NCBI GenBank assembly: GCA_021736615.1
Contig: JAIPFN010000266.1
Span: 1 to 8,162 of the forward strand
Source of the DNA: Phycisphaerae bacterium
GTDB taxonomy: Bacteria > Planctomycetota > Phycisphaerae > Sedimentisphaerales > Anaerohalosphaeraceae
DNA length: 8,162 nt
Direction of reading: 5' to 3'
A model generated the notes under the pieces. That model was not told the origin of the DNA and did not search any database. It was given only the letters and a program-made list of their open reading frames with translations. Below, one piece after another: positions 1-5,367 of this stretch (position 1 is its first letter; each line of letters starts with the position of its first letter). Made by a program: the position numbers and the translations under genes.

Positions 1-1
1 T

Positions 2-106
2 CTGGAAGGGATGAACAATAAAATCAAGGTTATTAAACGTAAAGCTTATGGCTTTCATGATTCAGAATATTTCACATTAAAAGTAAAACAGGCCTTCGCT
101 GCCTGA
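2..106 (+). CDS. ISL3-family transposase, C-terminal fragment (cut by window edge)
   Basis: An open frame enters from the left edge and stops at TGA 104-106, giving 34 visible residues. It contains LEGMNNKIKVIKRKAYGF followed by HDSEYFTLKV. This matches the conserved C-terminal end of ISL3-type (IS204/IS1001/IS1096/IS1165) DDE transposases, where an E-G-x-N-N-K-I-K segment carries the final catalytic Glu and is followed by a K-R-x-A-Y-G-F block. The protein would cut and rejoin the ends of its own insertion sequence. The rest of the gene, including the zinc-finger/helix-turn-helix N-terminus, lies outside the window, so it cannot be judged intact or broken. The frame continues to the edge without a stop. 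Family assignment is from motif recognition and is fairly secure; the exact IS is not identified. Confidence 0.85.
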   Translation: MEGMNNKIKVIKRKAYGFHDSEYFTLKVKQAFAA

Positions 107-113
107 TAATTTA

Positions 114-136
114 ACCAACTTTATTGGAGTTGAACC
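114..136. repeat. Probable right terminal inverted repeat of the ISL3-type element
   Basis: Eight bases after the transposase stop lies a segment whose reverse complement begins GGTTCAACTCCAATAAAGTT. ISL3-family ends usually begin with GG and a pyrimidine-rich start close to GGYTC, and lie just downstream of the transposase gene, so the element probably ends at base 136. The segment also has internal symmetry (CAACT 116-120 against AGTTG 128-132). ISL3 elements usually make 8-base target duplications; the flanking copy here would be about 137-144, but the left end is outside the window so this cannot be tested. Confidence 0.5.
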
Positions 137-747
137 TTAATAATAATGTTTTAGGAAAAGTCATATCCAGGTTTCTCATATATACTTTTATAGTATTCAC
201 TCTTGCAGTATCTTTGCCTATAATCATTGAACGCGGTGACGTAAGTGTATTTTCAGAAAACGGACCAATCGAATTGATACAGCTGGCTATAATTCTCGCT
301 TCGGTGACTCTGCTATTGCTTGATTGTCGCTTTGAAACATGTGAATTCAAACAATTATTTTTAATTCTTGGAATTTTGCAAGCTTGCGCTGGAATACGCG
401 AGTTGGATCTTTTTTTTGACCGCATTATACCTGTAATTGGATGGAAATTACCTGTTATGCCATGTGTTTTGCTTATAGCCTTGATATGGCACAAAAACAG
501 CAAGCTGATTTTGGCGCAAGCAAAAGAGTTTATTCGAACCCGCAGTTTTGCCTTATTATGGTGTGGTTTTATAATTGCTGTACCTTATTCACAGTTGGTG
601 GGACATGGTAAATTTTTAGAATTATTGATGGGTGACGATTATGTACGGGATTACAAAAGAGTTATAGAGGAATTAGGAGAACTTCTGGGTTATCTTCTTA
701 TCATGGTTGGCAGTATTGAAGCCGTTTTACAGAGAAAGGAAGATTAG
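124..747 (+). CDS. Multi-span membrane protein of unknown function, start disturbed by IS end
   Basis: I do not recognise the family. The 207-residue frame shows about six hydrophobic segments (near residues 14-35, 47-66, 77-92, 104-121, 141-158 and 185-202), so it should sit in the inner membrane. Charged residues cluster at segment edges: E45 and E50 around a GPIEL motif, R92-E93-L-D95, D99, and an R179/E182/E183/E186 group before the last span. Such conserved-looking charges can mark an active site, but no reaction can be named. There is no in-frame ATG near the start; only TTG 124 or TTG 130, both inside the presumed IS terminal repeat and without a well-placed ribosome site. The original start was probably removed by the insertion, though little protein seems lost because the first span begins at about residue 14. 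It ends one base before the DUF2062 start, so the two are probably co-transcribed. Confidence 0.6.
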   Translation: MELNLNNNVLGKVISRFLIYTFIVFTLAVSLPIIIERGDVSVFSENGPIELIQLAIILASVTLLLLDCRFETCEFKQLFLILGILQACAGIRELDLFFDRIIPVIGWKLPVMPCVLLIALIWHKNSKLILAQAKEFIRTRSFALLWCGFIIAVPYSQLVGHGKFLELLMGDDYVRDYKRVIEELGELLGYLLIMVGSIEAVLQRKED

Positions 748-748
748 T

Positions 749-1264
749 ATGCAAAAATGGTGGCGAAACAGGCAAACCCATATAAGGATAAACATAAAAA
801 AGACCCGGCTTTTCAGGATATGGGGACACAAACTTTTTGAAAACGTGCTATGGAGAATCGACAAAAAAGGCATTGCAGGCGGTCTAAGTCTCGGTCTGTT
901 TGTAGCTTTTATGCCAACCGTTGGTTTCCAGATGATACTTGCCGCTTTTGGAGCTATCTATTTTAAAGTTAATTTGCCTATCGCATTACTTATGTGCTGG
1001 ATTACAAATCCGGTGACTGCTATTCTGATTTACACTGCCGAATGGCGATTGGGCAGATATATACTTGAGGACTTTACACCTTTAAAAGAGGCTTTTGACC
1101 TTTACAATATTGAAGGCAGGTCATTGAAAGTGATCCTCAATGGAATCTATATTTGGACAGGGGCGATTGTTTTTTCCACTATTAGTGCACTTGCCGCTAA
1201 TATTCTGATTAGATTAATTTGGAACCTCGGTAGCAAAATCACCAAGAAAAGCCAATCGACTTAG
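749..1264 (+). CDS. DUF2062 domain membrane protein
   Basis: This 171-residue protein carries the DUF2062 signature: a GLSLGLFVAFMPTVGFQM segment (residues 45-62), then NLPIALLMCWITNPVT (75-90) and YTAEWRLGRYIL (95-106). A basic, aromatic N-terminus (about 1-40) precedes two hydrophobic hairpins, and a further membrane span lies at about 132-158. The family is found widely in bacteria as a small inner-membrane protein, sometimes beside or fused to glycosyltransferases; its biochemical role is not known. I chose ATG 749 because AGGA at 737-740 lies eight bases upstream and because the alternative TTG at 707 would overlap the preceding gene by 41 bases. It starts one base after the upstream stop codon, so translation is likely coupled. 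Base composition is AT-rich like its neighbour and unlike the genes to the right. Confidence 0.85.
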   Translation: MQKWWRNRQTHIRINIKKTRLFRIWGHKLFENVLWRIDKKGIAGGLSLGLFVAFMPTVGFQMILAAFGAIYFKVNLPIALLMCWITNPVTAILIYTAEWRLGRYILEDFTPLKEAFDLYNIEGRSLKVILNGIYIWTGAIVFSTISALAANILIRLIWNLGSKITKKSQST

Positions 1265-1438
1265 TGCGACTCTTCGCGGTGAAAGTGTCAAAGACATATG
1301 CTGTCGATGATTTGACTAACCGCTATGACGATTCCGGTATGGTTAAGATATTTGTAAGCGTTCACAGAGTTTTTTGACAGAATGACAGGATAAAAGATAG
1401 GGTTCAATTCTCCAATAGCTGACAAATATTGAGTGAGT

Positions 1439-1464
1439 AAATTAAAAATTAAAAATTAAAAATT
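1439..1464. repeat. Heptamer tandem repeat, (AAATTAA)x3 plus AAATT
   Basis: AAATT recurs at 1439, 1446, 1453 and 1460 with an exact 7-base period. Short heptamer tandem arrays of this type occur between genes in several bacterial groups; no function is implied. An ATG follows immediately at 1465 but opens only a doubtful frame. Confidence 0.9.
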
Positions 1465-1524
1465 ATGTTTTGGTTGTTTTGTTTGATTACGCTTACAATT
1501 TCTGTGTGGTTTAACTGGTTTTCA

Positions 1525-1541
1525 GCCCGGCGCTGGCGGGC
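1525..1541. repeat. GC-rich inverted repeat
   Basis: GCCCG (1525-1529) faces CGGGC (1537-1541) across seven bases. There is no following T run, so it does not look like an intrinsic terminator. It is the first of a string of small hairpins in this gap. Confidence 0.6.
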
Positions 1542-1603
1542 GTGTTGCCGAAATGCGTTCTTTACGGTTTTAGTTTATTTTGAGTCGTGCGATAATTATG
1601 AAA

Positions 1604-1617
1604 CCGCCTTACGGCGG
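1604..1617. repeat. CCGCC/GGCGG hairpin
   Basis: CCGCC (1604-1608) pairs with GGCGG (1613-1617) around a four-base loop. A near copy of the same hairpin (CCGCC, three-base loop, GGCGG) occurs at 3790-3802, just upstream of the sugar transporter, suggesting a small dispersed repeat. Confidence 0.7.
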
Positions 1618-1635
1618 AAACTAATACATTCTGAG

Positions 1636-1654
1636 TCCCGGGTCAAGCCCGGGA
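1636..1654. repeat. CCCGGG palindromic repeat
   Basis: TCCCGGG (1636-1642) and CCCGGGA (1648-1654) form a perfect seven-base stem around TCAAG, followed by TGAC. Intergenic palindromes of the form CCCGGGTCAAGCCCGGGATG are widespread as dispersed repeats in unrelated bacteria. No T run follows within the usual distance, so a terminator role is unlikely. Confidence 0.75.
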
Positions 1655-1682
1655 TGACAACATTTTAGAGTCTGTTTTAATT

Positions 1683-1719
1683 GGGCAACAGCCCCTGGCG
1701 CTAAGGGCTGCTGTTTGCC
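1683..1719. repeat. Bulged hairpin
   Basis: GGCAA (1684-1688) pairs with TTGCC (1715-1719) and CAGCCC (1689-1694) pairs with GGGCTG (1705-1710), leaving a four-base bulge and a ten-base loop. It could be an RNA structure in the leader of the xylosidase transcript or another dispersed repeat; nothing decides between them. Confidence 0.55.
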
Positions 1720-1729
1720 GTTCCGACGT

Positions 1730-1770
1730 AAGTCCGGGACTTGGCTTCGCTCAGCAGTACAAAGTTGTAC
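1730..1770. repeat. Two short perfect palindromes
   Basis: AAGTCC-G-GGACTT spans 1730-1742 and GTACAA-AG-TTGTAC spans 1757-1770. Both are perfect and lie 60-125 bases upstream of the xylosidase start. The second has the size of a repressor half-site pair but matches no operator I know. Confidence 0.5.
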
Positions 1771-1845
1771 ATAGGAAAAAGAGTAAGGATTTGCCAATTT
1801 TATTGGATGAGATTATGAAATAGAAGATTAAGCTGTGAAATTGAA

Positions 1846-1849
1846 AGGA
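1846..1849 (+). promoter_or_regulatory. Ribosome binding site that fixes the xylosidase start
   Basis: AGGA sits six bases upstream of ATG 1856. The earlier in-frame GTG at 1835 has no purine-rich site at a proper distance, and starting there would add seven residues in front of a normal signal peptide. ATG 1856 is therefore preferred. Confidence 0.75.
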
Positions 1850-1855
1850 TTTGTT

Positions 1856-3709
1856 ATGAAAGCATTTGTTACTTTACTCAGCATTATTACGGTGGTTTTT
1901 GGGGCCGGCGGTTGTGCTGGTGAGTATCATGTTTCGCCGGCGGGTGACGATGGGAATCCGGGTACGATGTCAAGGCCTTTTAAGAGTATATCGGCGGCGG
2001 CGAAAATTGCTATGCCGGGCGATGTTGTTACCGTTCATGAAGGGATTTATCGCGAGCGGGTGAATCCGGTGCGCGGCGGCAGTTCGGAAACGAAGCGGAT
2101 TGTCTACCAGGCAGCGCAGGGTGAAAAGGTTTTGGTTAAAGGCTCGGAAGTTGTCAAGGGCTGGACGAAAGTTGAAAATGACACATGGAAGATCGTTTTG
2201 CCTAATAGCTTTTTCGGCGATTTTAATCCTTTCAATGACTTGATCAGAGGCGACTGGTACAGGAATAATAAAGGTGCGAGTAATCATACGGGGGCGGTTT
2301 ATCTTAATGGTGAGTGGCTGGGCGAGACGTTTACCCTTGAGGATGTTACTAAGCCGGCTGGTGAGATCGCGGTTTGGTTTGCGGAGGTTGACGATAAGAA
2401 TACGACTATCCTGGCACAGTTTAAAGGGGTCGATCCTAATGCTGAAATGGTTGAGGTCAATGTTCGTCAGGCTGTTTTCTATCCGGACAAGCCGGGTGTT
2501 AACTATATTACTGTTCGGGGTTTTACTATGGAGCATGCGGCGACGCCCTGGGCTCCTCCGACTGCCGAGCAAATCGGGTTGATCGGTACGCACTGGTCTA
2601 AAGGGTGGGTTATCGAGGACAATAGAATTCGCCATTCCGTTTGTACGGGGATTACGCTGGGTAAGCACGGCGACGAGTTTGATAATACTTCCCAGAACTC
2701 AGCGGTTGGTTATGTTGAGACGATAAAACGGGCCTTGCAGCATGGATGGTCGAAGAAGAATATCGGGCATCACGTTGTGCGGAACAATCATATTTCTCAT
2801 TGCGGGCAGGCCGGTATCGTCGGGAGTATGGGGGCAGCGTTTTCGACTGTAAGCGGCAATTTGATTCACGATATTCATATGGGCAGGTCTTTTGGCGGTG
2901 CCGAGATGGCGGGGATAAAGTTTCATGCCCCGATCGATACGCTTATCAGCGGCAATCACGTTTACCGCTGTGACGGGCGAGCAGGAATCTGGCTGGACTG
3001 GATGACGCAGGGGACGCGGGTGACGGGCAACCTGCTCCATGACAACTTAGAGGAGGATCTATTTGTCGAGGTAAATCACGGGCCGTTTATTGTTGATAAT
3101 AATATAATGCTTTCCGAGACTGTGCTGCTTGAAGCCTGCGGCGGCGGTGCTTATGTTAACAATCTGTTTGCAGGCGGGACCAAACTGCGGGGCGAAACAT
3201 CACGCAAGACACCGTATCATCCGCCGCACAGTACGAGGATTGCCGGGCTGTCGAAAGTTGTCGGTGATGACGAACGTTTTTGCAATAACCTGTTTGCGGG
3301 GGGGACAGGTCTGGCGGTTTATGATGCGTGGAAACCTGATAATCTTTATGCGGCCGGCAATGTGTATCTTGCAGGGGCAAAGCCGTCGGTTAAAGATCGT
3401 GATGCATTGGTCGCGGAAGATTTTGATCCGTCGATTAAACTTTATGAAAAGGATGACGGCTGGTACCTGAAAATGTCGGTCGATGGTGCGTGGGGTTCAA
3501 AAATTAAACATGCTTTTGTTACTACCCAAACGCTCCCTAAAGCTATTGTGTCGGGTTTGCCCTATCTGCAGGTCGATGGGAAACCGTATAGAATCGATAC
3601 TGATTATTTCAACAATAAACGAATTACAAACAACCCTTTGCCGGGTCCGTTTGAAGTGCATAACGGCGGCAAAATTAATATTAAGGTCTGGCCCAAAGGA
3701 ACAAACTGA
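1856..3709 (+). CDS. Exported beta-xylosidase, glycoside hydrolase family GH120
   Basis: This 617-residue protein should release xylose from the non-reducing ends of xylo-oligosaccharides. Residues 1-20 form a signal peptide (MKAFVTLLSIITVVFGAGGC); Cys20 might be a lipoprotein anchor, although Ala-Gly-Gly-Cys is a poor lipobox. From residue 23 (EYHVSPAGDDGNPGT) the sequence follows, from memory, Thermoanaerobacterium XylC, the founding GH120 enzyme: PNSFFGDFNPF (116-126), VYLNGE (148-153), ATPWAPPTAEQ (229-239), WSKGWVIEDN (247-256), GAEMAGIKFHA (348-358), IWLDW (378-382), DLFVEVNHGP (401-410). The fold is a right-handed beta-helix with a jelly-roll insertion. Asp381 and Glu405 correspond to the reported nucleophile and acid/base of XylC. 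Length fits the family. The sugar transporter lies 124 bases downstream in the same direction. Family assignment is strong; substrate is inferred. Confidence 0.9.
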   Translation: MKAFVTLLSIITVVFGAGGCAGEYHVSPAGDDGNPGTMSRPFKSISAAAKIAMPGDVVTVHEGIYRERVNPVRGGSSETKRIVYQAAQGEKVLVKGSEVVKGWTKVENDTWKIVLPNSFFGDFNPFNDLIRGDWYRNNKGASNHTGAVYLNGEWLGETFTLEDVTKPAGEIAVWFAEVDDKNTTILAQFKGVDPNAEMVEVNVRQAVFYPDKPGVNYITVRGFTMEHAATPWAPPTAEQIGLIGTHWSKGWVIEDNRIRHSVCTGITLGKHGDEFDNTSQNSAVGYVETIKRALQHGWSKKNIGHHVVRNNHISHCGQAGIVGSMGAAFSTVSGNLIHDIHMGRSFGGAEMAGIKFHAPIDTLISGNHVYRCDGRAGIWLDWMTQGTRVTGNLLHDNLEEDLFVEVNHGPFIVDNNIMLSETVLLEACGGGAYVNNLFAGGTKLRGETSRKTPYHPPHSTRIAGLSKVVGDDERFCNNLFAGGTGLAVYDAWKPDNLYAAGNVYLAGAKPSVKDRDALVAEDFDPSIKLYEKDDGWYLKMSVDGAWGSKIKHAFVTTQTLPKAIVSGLPYLQVDGKPYRIDTDYFNNKRITNNPLPGPFEVHNGGKINIKVWPKGTN

Positions 3710-3724
3710 CCTATCGGCCAGTTT
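3703..3724 (+). repeat. Imperfect hairpin across the xylosidase stop codon
   Basis: AAACTG (3703-3708) pairs with CAGTTT (3719-3724), and after one mismatch CC pairs with GG around a TATC loop. The TGA stop lies inside the stem. No T run follows, so it is at most a weak attenuator or mRNA-stabilising structure, and read-through into the transporter gene is plausible. Confidence 0.35.
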
Positions 3725-3765
3725 GAAATGAATAATGACTCTGCCAAAGGCGGATGTTCCATATT

Positions 3766-3780
3766 GTATAATGTATAATG
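3766..3780. repeat. GTATAATG tandem pair upstream of the transporter
   Basis: GTATAATG occurs at 3766-3773 and again at 3773-3780, a 7-base period sharing one G. It contains TATAAT, which resembles a -10 box, but no -35 element is visible at the right distance and the same motif appears twice downstream of the transporter, so it reads better as a repeat than as a promoter. Confidence 0.7.
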
Positions 3781-3789
3781 AAAAGGAAG

Positions 3790-3802
3790 CCGCCTGCGGC
3801 GG
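3790..3802. repeat. CCGCC/GGCGG hairpin upstream of the transporter
   Basis: CCGCC (3790-3794) and GGCGG (3798-3802) enclose a three-base loop, 31 bases before the transporter start. It resembles the hairpin at 1604-1617. A TTTTATTT stretch follows at 3809-3816, so weak terminator activity is possible, but spacing from the stem is six bases. Confidence 0.5.
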
Positions 3803-3833
3803 TAGCTGTTTTATTTAATTTCTAGGGATTGAT

Positions 3834-5225
3834 ATGACTGATTTTACAGAAGACAAAAAGCAGGGAAGTGTTTTGTTTGTTATTGGGGTATGTGTCGTGG
3901 CGGCGTTGGGGGGGCTGCTTTTCGGGTACGATACGGGAGTTATTAACGGTTCTTTGAAGTTTGTTCAGTTGAAGTTCGATCTAACTGCCGCGATGAAAGG
4001 TTTTGCCGCTTCAAGTGCATTGCTGGCGTGTATTTTTGGTGCGGCGTTTGCCGGGGCGCTCAGTGACCGGCTTGGTCGTAAAAAGGTTTTGATACTTTCG
4101 GCTATTTTGTTTTTGATATCGGCAATCGGGACGGCGTTGCCTCAGAATCTTATTCAGTTTATTATATTCCGGATTATCGGCGGGCTTGGAGTAGGGGCCG
4201 CTTCGATGACTTCGCCTATGTATATTGCCGAGATTTCGCCGGCGCGGATACGGGGCAGAATGGTTTCGCTTAACCAGTTTGCGATCGTAACCGGAATGCT
4301 TGTTGTGTATTTCATCAATTACTTTATTGCGGGACTTGGCGATGAGGCCTGGAACGTGGAGACCGGCTGGCGATGGATGTTTGGGTCGGAGTGTGTGCCG
4401 GCAGTACTATTGCTTGGCCTGCTTTTCTTTGTGCCGGAAAGTCCGCGATGGCTTACCAAGCAGGGCCAGAAAGATAAGGCACTGGGGATTCTTTCTAAAG
4501 TTGACGGTGCGGATTACGCCAAAACTGAAATGCTTATGATCGAGGAAAATCTTTCGCATGAAAGCGGTTCACTGTCGCAGCTGTTTAGTCCGAAGATGCG
4601 TATAGTTCTGGTTATCGGTGTTGTTCTTGCCGTTTTGCAGCAGGTTACCGGGATCAATGTGTTTTTGTATTTTGGCAGTGAGATATTTGAAAAGCTTGGC
4701 GGCGAAACGATCGATGCGGCACTGCTTCAGCAGGTTGTCGTAGGTGCGGTTAATCTGTTGTTTACTGTTATCGCTATCTGGACGGTGGATAAGCTTGGGC
4801 GAAAGCCTTTGATGATCGTCGGTTCTATCGGCATGGGGGTTGCTTTGTTTGCGATGGGGTTTGCCGGTATGCAGCAGGCGACGGGGATGTGGCTGCTGGC
4901 GTTCGTTTTGATTTACATTGCGTCGTTCGCTCTTTCTGTGGGGCCAGTCGTATGGGTTATACTTTCGGAGATTTTCCCGACGAAGATTCGCGGGCGGGCG
5001 ATGGGGATCGCTACAATATGCCTCTGGATTGCTAATTCTATTGTCTCGCAGACTTTCCCTATGATGGACGAAAATGCGTTTCTTGTCGAGAAATTCCATC
5101 ACGGATTTCCGTTTTTTCTTTACGGTATAATGTGTGTTGTCATGGTTGTATTTGTCGCAATGGTCGTACCGGAAACCAAGGGTAAGTCTCTTGAGGAAAT
5201 CGAAAAGATGTGGATGGGAAAATAA
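3834..5225 (+). CDS. xylE: Sugar porter family MFS transporter, XylE-like
   Basis: This 463-residue inner-membrane carrier belongs to the MFS sugar porter family and probably imports D-xylose or another monosaccharide with a proton. Twelve spans are expected. Hallmarks in order: GGLLFGYDTGV (26-36, with Asp33 at the proton-coupling position), DRLGRKK (78-84), PMYIAEISPARIRGR (128-142), PESPRWL (201-207), QQVTGIN (269-275), VDKLGRKP (318-325), GPVVWVILSEIFPTKIRGR (370-388) and PETKGKSLEEIE at the C-terminus. VVYFINYFIAGLGDEAW and TFPMMDEN are especially close to E. coli XylE. Sugar-contact positions Gln148, Gln269, Gln270, Asn275, Asn307, Trp374 and Trp398 are kept, but Leu397 replaces the XylE glutamine, so substrate is not certain. 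AGGGA at 3824-3828 lies five bases before ATG 3834. The xylosidase gene upstream supports a pentose role. Confidence 0.9.
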   Translation: MTDFTEDKKQGSVLFVIGVCVVAALGGLLFGYDTGVINGSLKFVQLKFDLTAAMKGFAASSALLACIFGAAFAGALSDRLGRKKVLILSAILFLISAIGTALPQNLIQFIIFRIIGGLGVGAASMTSPMYIAEISPARIRGRMVSLNQFAIVTGMLVVYFINYFIAGLGDEAWNVETGWRWMFGSECVPAVLLLGLLFFVPESPRWLTKQGQKDKALGILSKVDGADYAKTEMLMIEENLSHESGSLSQLFSPKMRIVLVIGVVLAVLQQVTGINVFLYFGSEIFEKLGGETIDAALLQQVVVGAVNLLFTVIAIWTVDKLGRKPLMIVGSIGMGVALFAMGFAGMQQATGMWLLAFVLIYIASFALSVGPVVWVILSEIFPTKIRGRAMGIATICLWIANSIVSQTFPMMDENAFLVEKFHHGFPFFLYGIMCVVMVVFVAMVVPETKGKSLEEIEKMWMGK

Positions 5226-5233
5226 TTTCTAAT

Positions 5234-5255
5234 GTATAATGATTATTGTATAATG
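5234..5255. repeat. GTATAATG pair downstream of the transporter
   Basis: Two copies of GTATAATG (5234-5241 and 5248-5255) are spaced 14 bases apart, twice the 7-base period seen at 3766-3780. The transporter gene is therefore bracketed by the same motif. Confidence 0.7.
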
Positions 5256-5285
5256 AATGATTCAGACTTGCGGCCGAGGCTATTT

Positions 5286-5316
5286 CACAAAAAAACAAAT
5301 ATTGTGTCATTTTTTT
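5286..5316 (+). terminator. Weak candidate terminator between convergent genes
   Basis: CACAA (5286-5290) can pair with TTGTG (5302-5306), and a run of seven T follows at 5310-5316. The stem is short and AT-rich with an eleven-base loop, so the call is weak; its place in the 142-base gap between the convergent transporter and DUF389 genes is the main support. Confidence 0.25.
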
Positions 5317-5367
5317 AATGTATAGTTTTATCTGAAAACTCAGTTCCTTACCAGTCGGTTTGAATAT

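Larger units (their letters stand above)
1265..1855. other. Intergenic stretch without a convincing gene; repeat and hairpin mosaic
   Basis: About 590 bases separate the DUF2062 gene from the xylosidase gene. I see no protein here that I would defend: the frame at 1465-1668 runs through hairpins and repeats and has no ribosome site, and a 32-codon frame at 1279-1377 starts with GTG and resembles nothing I know. The region holds an AAATTAA tandem repeat, a decayed octamer repeat (TGACAGAA, TGACAGGA at 1375-1390), and several short inverted repeats listed separately. This looks like accumulated repeat debris plus the xylosidase leader. No tRNA or known riboswitch shape was seen. Confidence 0.6.

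Noticed and set aside
707..748. Upstream TTG start for the DUF2062 gene
   Set aside because: It would overlap the preceding gene, and ATG 749 has a good ribosome site at 737-740.
1465..1668. A 67-codon + strand frame beginning right after the AAATTAA repeat
   Set aside because: There is no ribosome site; it runs through three hairpins and ends within the CCCGGG repeat (RVKPGMTTF is the translated palindrome). Likely non-coding.
1835..1855. Upstream GTG start for the xylosidase
   Set aside because: No suitable ribosome site precedes it, while AGGA at 1846-1849 is well placed for ATG 1856 and gives a normal signal peptide.
1970..2668. A 232-codon minus-strand frame inside the xylosidase gene
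   Set aside because: It is antisense to a strongly supported GH120 gene and its Arg/Asn/Pro-rich translation shows no domain.
3766..3779. TATAAT boxes as a promoter for the transporter
   Set aside because: No -35 element at the correct spacing and no extended -10; the same motif is present downstream of the gene, so a repeat is the simpler reading.
4569..5102. A 177-codon minus-strand frame inside the transporter gene
   Set aside because: It is antisense to clear MFS motifs, and its composition (Arg, His, Asn, Pro) is typical of a shadow frame.
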